Origin: Pseudomonadales bacterium
GTDB taxonomy: Bacteria; Pseudomonadota; Gammaproteobacteria; Pseudomonadales; Azotimanducaceae
Assembly (NCBI GenBank): GCA_022448765.1
Contig: JAKUTI010000095.1
Coordinates: 1-9,259, forward strand
Length of the DNA stretch: 9,259 bases
Direction of reading: 5' to 3'
The notes below the pieces were generated by a model. That model saw only the letters and a list, made by a program, of their open reading frames with translations, was not told the origin of the DNA and searched no databases. Below, in pieces: positions 1 to 7,717 of this stretch. Made by a program: the position numbers and the translations under genes. Positions within the stretch are counted from its first letter, which is position 1. Each line of letters begins with the position of its first letter.

Positions 1-52
1 ATGGATTTGGTACCTAAAGTCTAAGTCTTCAGGAACAAGAGGTAGTAGCAGC

Positions 53-82
53 TTGGAAGGACTTTTTCCCGAGAGGTATCTA
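53..82 (+). promoter_or_regulatory. possible sigma70-type promoter before the receptor gene
   Basis: A TTGGAA box (53-58) and a TATCTA box (77-82) are separated by 18 bases, about 30 bases before the receptor start codon. Both boxes match the consensus only partly (4 of 6 and 3 of 6), so this is a weak candidate. No Fur-box-like palindrome was recognised in the 111 bases before the gene, although the region may continue to the left of the window. Confidence 0.2.
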
Positions 83-100
83 TGCATCCCGACTAACTGC

Positions 101-107
101 AAGGAGG
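101..107 (+). promoter_or_regulatory. strong Shine-Dalgarno site of the receptor gene
   Basis: AAGGAGG lies four bases before the ATG at 112. This is a near-perfect anti-16S match and fixes the receptor start codon. It is the best ribosome site in the window; the yej genes have much weaker ones. Confidence 0.8.
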
Positions 108-111
108 CACC

Positions 112-2796
112 ATGTCTTTTGGACCTTTTGATCGTGTTGGCGCAGCACTCATAGCCGCACTCGTCGCCACCATCATACCCACGACCTCTCAAGCCGCCGA
201 AGAATCTTTCACGCGCATCACCGAGGAAATCATCGTCACCGCTGAAAGGCGCGAGGAGAACATCCTCAATGTACCGATGAGCATGACCGCCTTGGACGAC
301 ACCAAGATCGACGAACTGGGGATCCAAAATTTCATGGATCTGGAGCAACTCGTGCCGGGATTGCAGTTCGGTGATCCTAACGGAGGGGACGGCCACGGCA
401 CCACCATTCGCGGCATGGGAACCGCCCGCGGCGGGTCCAATGCCGGCGTCGACATCTCGCGCGACGAGGCAGTCGCAACCTATGTTGATGGTGTATTCAC
501 CATCGCTGAGTACGGTCTGCACGCGCACCTGTTCGACCTCGAACGCGTTGAGGTGCTGCGTGGGCCCCAGGGTACGATGCGCGGCCGAAACTCCATCGGC
601 GGCGCTATCAACTATTACACCAAGAAACCCACCGATGAGTGGGATGCGCTGGTCATCGCGGAGGTCACCGATCAAATGACGCAGCGGATGAACTTCGCGT
701 TCGGCGGGCCGATCGACATTTTGTCAAACCTGCAAGGTGGTGTTTTGGAAGGCGCAGGGCTCAGCTTCCGGATCACCGGCGGCTACCTCGTGGGCGACGG
801 CGCGCAGGAAAACATCGGCCTTGGCGGCGACTACGACGAGCCCGATCAACGCAGTATCTCGCCGCAGCTCAGGCTCAAAACCGATCGCTTGGACATCAAC
901 CTCCGTTATGGCTACGTCGAGGACACGGGCGCACCGCGCACCCATATCTCCATTTCGGATCGTTTTCGCAACGTCGAGTGCAGCGAATTCCCCGGGCTGA
1001 CGCAGGCCTACCAGATCAATGGGTGCGAGCAGAACAATTGGTACATGTACGAAGGCACCGTGCCGTCCATCGACGCTGACTGTCCGCCGAACGTTCCCGG
1101 GTTTAAGTGCGGCGACTTGAAAAACATTACCAATGTCAACTCGCCGGGCATTCAGGACAGCCACCGCGAAACGATACTCGCTCATGCCATGTGGGATCTC
1201 ACGGAGACGCTTACGCTGCGCTACAACTTCGGTTGGGCGGATATTCTTCAAAGCAGCAGTCGCGATATGGACAATACGAACAGAGTGAGTAGTGCGGATG
1301 ACCTTACCCTGGCGAGCGACGGTCTGGTGCCGTTTTTGAACGAGCGAGGTAAGTATTCTTTTCCGTATGAGGAGACCTCACACGAGTTGCAACTGTTGTC
1401 GAACTTCGACGGCCCGTTTAATTTCGTGACAGGTGTCTTTTTCTACGACGTCGAAAACGCGCGTATCCAGACGATCGACGCTTTCAGCTCTACTTTCCGC
1501 TTTCTCAACGCCGAAGAGGCGGCCCAAGCCATAGGCTTCGGCTCGTGCCAGGACATGCTCAATCAATTCGGGTTTGGGGTGGATTCGAACATACCAAATC
1601 TGATTTTCACTTGTCCGCCGGGTAGCGATCACACCCAGAGGTTTGACCTCCTATCGCAGCATACGTCGGAAACCCAAGCGGCGTTCTTTAGCGCTGATTA
1701 CCGCATCAATGAGCAGTGGCTCGTGTCAGGCGGTCTGCGTTATTCCAAGGACACAAAAGACAGGCCCGGTTTCGATGGGTCGACTTTCCTCGGGTTTGCC
1801 GGTGTGCCCATACGAGTCTATTGGGACCTCTCCCGTTTGTTCGGTCATTTGCAGCCCGGTGAAAAGGTTAGCTGGGACAAGACCATCGGTCATATCGGCG
1901 TCGAGTACACGCCGGTTGACAACAAGCTGTTCTATGGCCGCCTCTCCACCGGCTACCGCGCCGGCTCGTTCAACTACGACGAAGGATCGGTGATCTACCC
2001 GCCGTCACCCACCGATCCCGTCGCAGAAGAGACCAACCTAAACTTTGAACTGGGTGTCAAGGGAATATTCGCCGACGATCGGTTGCGGTTAACGGCCGCC
2101 GTGTACCACAGCGAGATCGAGAACTACCAGATTCTCTTGCTGCAGGAGGCGCCAGCCGGCTTCTTGGAGCCCCATCACATCGCCCCGATCATCGAGTATA
2201 CCGCCAACGTGGACGGGACGGAGCTCTCGGGCTTTGAGCTCAGCGCCGAGTATTGGCTCAGCGAGCACTGGCGCGTGGACGGTTATTACAACTACCAGGA
2301 CTCCAGCCTCGGCCCGCATTCGGCCGCCATCCGTGGCAATCCGGACAACGATTTCCTGATCCACGAGTACGTGACCCTTGCCGGTGAGCCGGGCTCGGCT
2401 CCCTATCCGGAGCCGGAGGATGTGACCGGCAATCGGCTACCCATGCAGCCGACGCATAAGGCGGCTCTGACGCTCGTGCACGAGCGAGCCCTCACCAACG
2501 GGGGGCGATTGCAGCTGCTCTCGACCTTTAGCTATACCGGTTCGCGTTATCCCGATATCGGCAACCTCGATTTCTACGAGATGCCGGGGTATGAACGCTG
2601 GGATTTACGGGCAACCTGGACGTCGGCGAACGATGCCTGGTCGGTCACCGGGTACGTGCAGAACGTGACCGATAAAATCGGCCTCGTGGAGTTCCTCCCC
2701 GTAGCGTACACGGCACCCAAGGAGTCGCAGATGATGGGCAGCCTCACCGAACCGCGGCGGATCGGGCTGCAGGTCCGCTGGCGGCCGGGGTTCTGA
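112..2796 (+). CDS. TonB-dependent outer-membrane receptor
   Basis: This gene encodes an outer-membrane beta-barrel importer driven by TonB-ExbBD. The 894-residue product starts with a Sec signal peptide (hydrophobic stretch about 10-22, likely cleavage near SQA-A at 27-28). A TonB-box-like EIIVTAERR follows at 39-47. The plug domain (about 48-173) has the usual VPGLQ, TIRGMG, YVDGV and ERVEVLRGPQGT motifs and ends in GGAINYYTKKP. The remainder is barrel, with many alternating strands and a C-terminal phenylalanine (RWRPGF) typical of BAM-assembled proteins. Length is normal for the family. Six cysteines (290, 305, 324, 333, 479, 501) fall in probable surface loops. The start is set by AAGGAGG four bases upstream. 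The gene is followed on the same strand by YejA-type binding-protein sequences, which hints at a peptide-like substrate. Family motifs do not tell the ligand; siderophore, glycan or peptide are all possible. Family certain, substrate unknown. Confidence 0.95.
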   Translation: MSFGPFDRVGAALIAALVATIIPTTSQAAEESFTRITEEIIVTAERREENILNVPMSMTALDDTKIDELGIQNFMDLEQLVPGLQFGDPNGGDGHGTTIRGMGTARGGSNAGVDISRDEAVATYVDGVFTIAEYGLHAHLFDLERVEVLRGPQGTMRGRNSIGGAINYYTKKPTDEWDALVIAEVTDQMTQRMNFAFGGPIDILSNLQGGVLEGAGLSFRITGGYLVGDGAQENIGLGGDYDEPDQRSISPQLRLKTDRLDINLRYGYVEDTGAPRTHISISDRFRNVECSEFPGLTQAYQINGCEQNNWYMYEGTVPSIDADCPPNVPGFKCGDLKNITNVNSPGIQDSHRETILAHAMWDLTETLTLRYNFGWADILQSSSRDMDNTNRVSSADDLTLASDGLVPFLNERGKYSFPYEETSHELQLLSNFDGPFNFVTGVFFYDVENARIQTIDAFSSTFRFLNAEEAAQAIGFGSCQDMLNQFGFGVDSNIPNLIFTCPPGSDHTQRFDLLSQHTSETQAAFFSADYRINEQWLVSGGLRYSKDTKDRPGFDGSTFLGFAGVPIRVYWDLSRLFGHLQPGEKVSWDKTIGHIGVEYTPVDNKLFYGRLSTGYRAGSFNYDEGSVIYPPSPTDPVAEETNLNFELGVKGIFADDRLRLTAAVYHSEIENYQILLLQEAPAGFLEPHHIAPIIEYTANVDGTELSGFELSAEYWLSEHWRVDGYYNYQDSSLGPHSAAIRGNPDNDFLIHEYVTLAGEPGSAPYPEPEDVTGNRLPMQPTHKAALTLVHERALTNGGRLQLLSTFSYTGSRYPDIGNLDFYEMPGYERWDLRATWTSANDAWSVTGYVQNVTDKIGLVEFLPVAYTAPKESQMMGSLTEPRRIGLQVRWRPGF

Positions 2797-2891
2797 GCTT
2801 TGGTCCTGAGTTACCCGACCCCATCGGGCGAGGGTAACCCAGGCGAGCCCCGCAATTTGCGTTCTTGCCACGCTGCTCTTGCTGGGTCCAG

Positions 2892-2918
2892 CGAGTCGCG
2901 CCGACCCGGCGCGACTCG
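2892..2918. repeat. perfect 11-bp inverted repeat, GC-rich hairpin
   Basis: CGAGTCGCGCC (2892-2902) is followed by a five-base loop GACCC and then its exact complement GGCGCGACTCG (2908-2918). The stem has nine G-C pairs out of eleven. It lies in the RNA between the receptor and the intact binding-protein gene. Only three T residues follow it on the plus strand, so it is not a textbook intrinsic terminator. It could damp transcription or protect an RNA end. It falls inside the signal-cleavage region of the pseudogene. Confidence 0.75.
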
Positions 2919-2989
2919 AGTTTCAGCATGGCGTCTCGATTCTCCACGAATTGAAATATCCCCACGACTTTCACCACTTCGCGTTCGTA
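2918..2989 (+). repeat. diverged repeat of the YejA mature N-terminus (partner 3177-3248)
   Basis: These 24 codons encode a segment that aligns without gaps to residues 29-52 of the intact binding protein. Shared residues include HG, S, H, LKYP, DF, HF and the final V. The similarity is clear but diverged, which points to old paralogues and not to a recent tandem duplication. Confidence 0.75.
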
Positions 2990-3013
2990 CCTCAGCGGGA
3001 GGCCGAGGCGACG

Positions 3014-3085
3014 TATACGTTGCCGTTTCCGGATGGCTGGCGGTACGACTCGGTCAAGGCCGATCACATCGAGATATCAAATTGA
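3014..3085 (+). repeat. diverged repeat of the YejA C-terminus (partner 4857-4928)
   Basis: The codons for Y..PFPDGW.YD..KA..IEI followed by a stop align without gaps to the last 23 residues and stop of the intact gene. As a result the intact yejA gene is flanked on both sides by homologous 3'-end sequence, 1843 bases apart. Confidence 0.75.
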
Positions 3086-3092
3086 GCTGCAC

Positions 3093-4928
3093 ATGCGCAT
3101 AGCCGCCTCCCGGCTACTGCAATGCATCGCTTTTTTGAGCCTCGCTACGACGCTGGTTACAGCATCCGCCGAACCGAGGTACGAACACGGCATCTCGTTT
3201 TTTCACGACCTGAAATACCCCGCTGATTTTACGCACTTTGATTACGTTAACCCCGATGCACCCAAGGGGGGCGTGTTGGTCCAATCGACGCAGACGGATT
3301 TCAATACCCTGACTCGGATCGCGGACAATTTGGTGGCGGCACCGGGCTTGAACTTGCTTTACGACTCCCTGGTGTCAAGACGCGCCGAAGAGATGAGCAG
3401 CTTCTATGGCCAGCTGGCAGATGGACTTGCGGTTTCCGATGACAAACACACCCTCTTTATTCGCTTGCATCCAGAGGCTCGGTGGCACGACGGTATGCCG
3501 ATCACTGCCAGGGATGTGAAGTTTAGCCTCGAGTTCATTCAAACCAGCATATGGCTTCTCGAGTATTTCTCGTGGGTACAATCCGTTGATATCCTAAACG
3601 AGCGGGAAGTAGCCTTGCGGCTTGCGAGCGAGCTAACCATATCCAACCTCTTTCCCTTAAGTTGGTTTCCCATCATGCCAGCCCACTACTGGGAAGGCCG
3701 GGACCCGACCCGGGCCTTTCTGGAACCGCCGTTGGGCAGCGGTCCCTACCGGATCGCCGAGGTCAAACGGGGACGGTATATCCGTTACGAACGGGTTCCC
3801 GATTACTGGGGACGAGACATCCCCGTCAACAAGGGCCGCTTTAACTTCGATCAGATCCAGTACGACGTTTACCGGGATGCAACCGTTGCACGGGAGGCGT
3901 TTCGGAAGGGATTGTTCGATACCTGGATCGAGACGGACATGCGCTACTGGGCGACAGGGTATGACATTCCCGCCCGCGATAAGGGCTGGCTGCTGATGGA
4001 CCACCTCGAAGAACGAGCAGAAATCGGTATCAATCGGGTCATCGCCCTCAATAACCGTCGGGAACAGTTTAAGGACCCGCGGGTTCGGGAAGCGTTGACC
4101 CTCGCCTTGGACTTTGAATGGGAGAACCGGGTGCTTCACTTTGGCCTGCTCGAACGGGCACTCAGTAATTTTTCCGGGGAGCCGTCGCTTGAGGCGCGAG
4201 GATTACCCGGCGAGGGTGAGCTTGCCTTGCTGGCGCCATTTCGCGAGCAACTGCCCAAAAAACTGTTTACCGAGGCCTTCGAATTCCCGCGGTCCACTGG
4301 CAGCGGCCGCAGCCGCGCCTCTCTTGAACGGGCCCGAGAACTGCTGGTACAGGCCGGGTGGCATATTGCGGATGGCGTGCTGGTCAACAGCGCCGGCGAG
4401 CCGTTCGAGATTGAATTCCTATCGGCGAATCCCGCGGACAAGCGTACTCTTCTGCCTTTCCTCAGTACCTTAAAGCTGCTTGGGATCGCCGGTTCGATAC
4501 GACTGGTGGAGGCTGCACAGTTCGCAAATCTAAACCGGAAATTCGATTACGACGCGCGAATTATTCGGAGCGACATTCTCGCGCCGCCGATCGTATTCCT
4601 GTCCATGTTTTTTCATTCTCAATCGGCGTCCCAATCCCTAAGTCACAACATAGCCGGGATCGCGGATCCTGTGGTCGACGCCTTGATCGCTGAGGCAGTC
4701 AAGGTGAGGACCGTGGAGGAAATGGCGATCGCCTGCCGTGCCCTGGACAGGGTATTACTCTGGAGGTTCTACCAGATTCCTCTCGAGGCGATAGCGCCCC
4801 TTCGTGTTGTTTACTGGAACAAATTCGGTCGACCGGAACGGGACGATCTGGCGGTTTATAGACCTCCGTTTCCCGATGGGTGGTGGTACGACGACACGAA
4901 AGCATCGCGGATCGAGATCGGCCAATAG
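3093..4928 (+). CDS. yejA: YejA-type periplasmic oligopeptide-binding protein (SBP_bac_5 family)
   Basis: This is the extracytoplasmic binding protein of a Yej-type peptide ABC importer. The 611-residue product has a Sec signal peptide (hydrophobic 9-22, likely cleavage after ASA at 26). Cys11 sits inside the hydrophobic core and does not look like a lipobox, so the protein is probably soluble. Family marks are the HGISFFHDLKYP start, NPDAPKGG (53-60), LYDSLV (89-94), LADGLAVSDD near 108 and a W-H-D-G-x-P-I-T-A-x-D-V-x-F block at 131-144. The C-terminus has the FGRPE and PPFPDGWWYD motifs usual for YejA proteins. The reading frame is open upstream to 3033, but I chose ATG 3093 because it gives a clean signal peptide and does not overlap the remnant. 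Its ribosome site is weak (GAG at 3084-3086). It follows the receptor and a dead paralogue, and converges with yejBEF. Known YejA proteins bind oligopeptides, including microcin C in E. coli; the ligand here is unknown. Confidence 0.92.
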   Translation: MRIAASRLLQCIAFLSLATTLVTASAEPRYEHGISFFHDLKYPADFTHFDYVNPDAPKGGVLVQSTQTDFNTLTRIADNLVAAPGLNLLYDSLVSRRAEEMSSFYGQLADGLAVSDDKHTLFIRLHPEARWHDGMPITARDVKFSLEFIQTSIWLLEYFSWVQSVDILNEREVALRLASELTISNLFPLSWFPIMPAHYWEGRDPTRAFLEPPLGSGPYRIAEVKRGRYIRYERVPDYWGRDIPVNKGRFNFDQIQYDVYRDATVAREAFRKGLFDTWIETDMRYWATGYDIPARDKGWLLMDHLEERAEIGINRVIALNNRREQFKDPRVREALTLALDFEWENRVLHFGLLERALSNFSGEPSLEARGLPGEGELALLAPFREQLPKKLFTEAFEFPRSTGSGRSRASLERARELLVQAGWHIADGVLVNSAGEPFEIEFLSANPADKRTLLPFLSTLKLLGIAGSIRLVEAAQFANLNRKFDYDARIIRSDILAPPIVFLSMFFHSQSASQSLSHNIAGIADPVVDALIAEAVKVRTVEEMAIACRALDRVLLWRFYQIPLEAIAPLRVVYWNKFGRPERDDLAVYRPPFPDGWWYDDTKASRIEIGQ

Positions 4929-5024
4929 GGTGAACACGGCATTGCTCATCGCATGACGTAAACAGTCGGGTGTGATGTCTTTGTTTTATTAGCGCTCCAG
5001 CTGCCGCAACTTCGCGAAGCCGAG
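4929..5024. other. convergent spacer between yejA and yejF
   Basis: This 96-base gap separates the stop codons of two genes pointing at each other. It holds a short palindrome CTTCGCGAAG (5010-5019) and a T-rich run on the plus strand (4978-4990), but no GC-rich stem directly joined to a T tract in either direction. I therefore cannot point to an intrinsic terminator. Termination may be Rho-dependent, or the transcripts may overlap. Confidence 0.5.
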
Positions 5025-6617
5025 TTATACGGTCTCAAGTTCGAATGCGGCGGCCATGAGAGCTTTCGTATAATCCGTTTCCGGTGCCGAAAAGACCTTC
5101 TCGGCGGGGCCCTGCTCGACAATCTTACCGTCCTTCATAACGACCAATTCATGGGCTAAAGCGCGTACGACTTTTAAGTCGTGACTGATAAAGAGATAGG
5201 CCAGGTTATGGAGCCGTTGTAGATCACGCAACAAGTCCACAATTTGTGATTGGACCGAGACGTCAAGCGCCGATGTCGGTTCATCCAACACAACGATCTT
5301 AGGGCGCAAAATAATGGCACGCGCGATTGCGATGCGTTGTCGCTGGCCACCCGAGAACTCATGCGGATAGCGGTCTTGAGCATCGGAATCGAGACCCACC
5401 TCTTGGAGTACGCCGGCGACACGCTCACGCCGTTCAGATGCTGTTAGTTCAGGCTGGTGGATCTTCAATCCAGCCTCAATGATCTGATTGGTGGACAACC
5501 TCGGTGCAAGGCTACCGTACGGATCCTGGAAGACGATTTGCATCTCGCGACGCAGCGGCCGTAACGCATCGGATTTCAGCCCATGGATCCCTTCGTTCCC
5601 AAGGTAAATACCGCCGTCACTTCGCGTCAGCCGAAGCAACGCCATCGCGAGAGTCGTTTTGCCAGATCCCGATTCCCCGACAACACCAAGTGTCTGCCCC
5701 TGACGTACGACAATTTGCACTTGATCTACAGCCTTTAAATGGCGCCGTTTCGCAAACCACCCTTGGGCGAGATTAAAGGTCACTTCGATGTTTTCACCCG
5801 ACATGACGACAGGTGCATCAGGGACGGCGGCGACCGGCACGCCACTGGGTTCTGCCGCCAGTAAGTGTTTGGTGTAATCGTGTTGCGGATTAACGAAAAG
5901 TGTTTCCGTTTGCGCCTGCTCAACGAGCTTGCCCTCACTCATAACGCAGACCCGATCGGCCATTTTCCGGACAACGCCAAGATCATGCGTGATTAGCAAA
6001 ACCGCCATGTTCAATCGTGTTTTGAGCTCGTTCAGCAAACTTAAGATTTGCGCCTGGATGGTGACATCGAGCGCCGTGGTGGGCTCGTCCGCAATCAAAA
6101 GGTCGGGCTCGTTGGCTAGTGCCATAGCAATCATGACCCGTTGGCGTTGACCACCGGACAGTTCGTGCGGATAGGACCGCAGGCGTCGTTCAGCATCGGG
6201 TAAGCCAACGAGCTCCAGCAACTCCAAGGCACGTGCGCGTGCATCTGCCGAACCCATGCCACGATGCACATATAGAATCTCAGCGATCTGCTTTTCTATG
6301 TGGTGCAAGGGATTTAACGAAGTCATGGGTTCCTGGAACACCATACCGATGCGATCACCTCGAATCTTCAGCATCGCATCTTCGTCGAGTCCCACCACTT
6401 CTTGTCCGTCAACGCTAATGGACCCACTGGGATGGCTCGCGTACTGATAGGGCAGTAGTTGCATCACCGAGAGGGCTGTCACGCTTTTGCCAGATCCCGA
6501 CTCGCCCACCAACGCAACGGTCTCGCCACGGTCGATATGGAAGGAGATACGATGCACCGCTTCCTGACCGCGAAATGCGACCGAAAGGTCGTTGATTTCG
6601 AGAATGCGATCGCTCAT
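5025..6617 (-). CDS. yejF: ABC importer ATPase with two nucleotide-binding domains, YejF type
   Basis: This cytoplasmic ATPase powers the YejBE permease pair. The 530 residues hold two full ABC domains. In the first, Walker A is GESGSGKS (38-45), the Q-loop glutamine is 95, the signature is LSGGQRQR (153-160), Walker B ends in DEPT with Glu178, and the H-loop histidine is 211. In the second they are GESGSGKT (314-321), Gln364, FSGGQRQR (421-428), Glu446 and His479. All catalytic residues are present in both halves, so both ATP sites look active. The linker (about 250-295) carries the HDYTKHLLAAEPSG motif typical of peptide-importer ATPases. The ATG overlaps the yejE stop as ATGA, so translation is probably coupled. 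It is the last gene of the operon. The order and sequence favour YejF over the similar GsiA or DppD-DppF ATPases. Confidence 0.95.
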   Translation of the reverse strand: MSDRILEINDLSVAFRGQEAVHRISFHIDRGETVALVGESGSGKSVTALSVMQLLPYQYASHPSGSISVDGQEVVGLDEDAMLKIRGDRIGMVFQEPMTSLNPLHHIEKQIAEILYVHRGMGSADARARALELLELVGLPDAERRLRSYPHELSGGQRQRVMIAMALANEPDLLIADEPTTALDVTIQAQILSLLNELKTRLNMAVLLITHDLGVVRKMADRVCVMSEGKLVEQAQTETLFVNPQHDYTKHLLAAEPSGVPVAAVPDAPVVMSGENIEVTFNLAQGWFAKRRHLKAVDQVQIVVRQGQTLGVVGESGSGKTTLAMALLRLTRSDGGIYLGNEGIHGLKSDALRPLRREMQIVFQDPYGSLAPRLSTNQIIEAGLKIHQPELTASERRERVAGVLQEVGLDSDAQDRYPHEFSGGQRQRIAIARAIILRPKIVVLDEPTSALDVSVQSQIVDLLRDLQRLHNLAYLFISHDLKVVRALAHELVVMKDGKIVEQGPAEKVFSAPETDYTKALMAAAFELETV

Positions 6618-7717
6618 GTCAAGGACCGTCTGGGATCGAACGCGTCGCGGACGCCCTCACCGACAAATACCAACAGAGTCAACATGACGGCTAAGGTAAA
6701 GAAACCAGACAGCCCCAACCACGGAGCTTGAATATTGGCTTTCCCTTGAGCCAGCAGTTCACCGAGCGATGGATAACTTGTGGGCAATCCAAAACCCAGG
6801 AAGTCCAAAGACGTGAGTGTCGTGATCGAGCCATTCAACAGGAACGGTAGAAACGTCAAAGTGGCCACCATGGCATTCGGGAGTACGTAGCGCCACATGA
6901 TGATGAAATCCTTTTCACCCAGTGCTCTTGCCGCATTAACGTAGTCAAAATTACGGGTTCTTAAGAACTCGGCCCGCACCACGGCCACCAGTGCCATCCA
7001 GTTAAAGAGCAGCAACAGCACGAGCAACGCGATCGGGTTCGGTTCAAACAAACTGGTCAAGATAATGATTACGAAAAGCGTCGGAAGTCCCGCCCATATC
7101 TCCACGACACGCTGGCCAATGAGATCCACCAAGCCGCCGAAGTAACCCTGGGTAGCACCCACCGTAATACCAACGATGGAAGAGAAAAACGTCAGCGCTA
7201 AACCAAACAACACCGACAATCGAAATCCATAAATGATCCTCGCGGTGACATCGCGGGCAACGTCGTCGGTACCGAGCCAGTGCCGTCTGCTCGGGGCTTC
7301 CGGCACCGCGCCTTCGGTATGGAGATCGATCGTGTCGTAACTGAACGGGATCGGGGGCCAAAGCATCCAGCCATCACCTGCGTTCACGAGGTCTTGAACC
7401 TTGGTCGATTGGTACACGGCTTCGGTCTCGAACACACCACCAAACGCCGTCTCCGGATACACCACGAACACAGGGAAATAGACCTCGCCCTCAAATCCCA
7501 TCACCAGGGGCTTGTCGTTGGCGATCAACTCGGCGAAGAAGCTAAGAACCATCATGCTACCGATAATCCAAAGACTAAAATAACCGCGCTTGTTGGCTTT
7601 GAAATTGGCGAGGCGACGTCGGGTGAGCGGCGCGAATTGAAAGCGCGACTTGATATCGTCGACAACGACGTAACCGTCCGTCGCTTGAATGCCGCGGGAA
7701 TGAGTCCCTTTATCCAT
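6614..7717 (-). CDS. yejE: inner-membrane permease of peptide ABC importer, YejE type
   Basis: This is one of the two membrane subunits of the Yej importer. The 367-residue protein has a cytoplasmic N-terminus rich in basic residues and a first membrane helix near 46-65. A periplasmic region of about 90 residues follows, with the YejE-specific block YFPVFVVYPETAFGG. The BPD_transp_1 core has helices from about 165 on. The cytoplasmic EAA loop, which docks on the ATPase, reads NAARALGEKDF..MWRYVLPNA. The C-terminus has DFLGFGLPTSYPSLGELL, typical of DppC-like permeases. I chose the ATG at 7717, which shares one base with the yejB stop (TGATG). A TTG one codon earlier is also in frame but is less likely. 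The gene lies between yejB and yejF, and the downstream ATGA overlap shows one transcription unit. Confidence 0.94.
   Translation of the reverse strand: MDKGTHSRGIQATDGYVVVDDIKSRFQFAPLTRRRLANFKANKRGYFSLWIIGSMMVLSFFAELIANDKPLVMGFEGEVYFPVFVVYPETAFGGVFETEAVYQSTKVQDLVNAGDGWMLWPPIPFSYDTIDLHTEGAVPEAPSRRHWLGTDDVARDVTARIIYGFRLSVLFGLALTFFSSIVGITVGATQGYFGGLVDLIGQRVVEIWAGLPTLFVIIILTSLFEPNPIALLVLLLLFNWMALVAVVRAEFLRTRNFDYVNAARALGEKDFIIMWRYVLPNAMVATLTFLPFLLNGSITTLTSLDFLGFGLPTSYPSLGELLAQGKANIQAPWLGLSGFFTLAVMLTLLVFVGEGVRDAFDPRRSLT

Larger units (their letters stand above)
2810..3085 (+). pseudogene. internally deleted remnant of a YejA-type solute-binding protein gene
   Basis: In this frame an open stretch runs from just after a stop at 2807-2809 to a TGA at 3083-3085. 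It reads as a signal-peptide core (ICVLATLLLLGPASRA, cleavage near 2902/2903). Then come residues such as FQHGVSILHELKYPHDFHHF (from 2921), matching the mature N-terminus of the intact gene downstream. The end (PFPDGWRYD, KADHIEI; 3023-3076) matches its C-terminus. By hand alignment 13 of 24 residues agree at the N-terminal part and 14 of 24 at the C-terminal part. Only seven residues (PQREAEA) replace about 535 in between, so the ligand-binding lobes are gone. No ATG or GTG precedes the signal-like stretch in frame; the only common start is TTG at 2879, which would lose the signal. I call it a pseudogene formed by in-frame deletion of a tandem paralogue. A short expressed protein is less likely, and an assembly error cannot be excluded. 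Confidence 0.8.

Noticed and set aside
13..33. Imperfect inverted repeat CCTAAAG / CTTCAGG near the left edge
   Set aside because: It is seven pairs with one mismatch and about 80 bases from the receptor start. It matches no known operator and is compatible with chance.
639..1251. Overlapping open frames on both strands inside the receptor gene
   Set aside because: They have arginine-rich or patternless products, no ribosome sites and no family motifs. They are shadows of the GC-rich receptor gene.
3033..3092. Longer start for the binding protein at 3033
   Set aside because: It would add 20 residues before the signal peptide and overlap the remnant's 3' end. ATG 3093 gives a standard Sec signal.
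5010..5019. Palindrome CTTCGCGAAG as a bidirectional terminator
   Set aside because: The stem is only a few pairs with a loop removed and no T tract follows on either strand.
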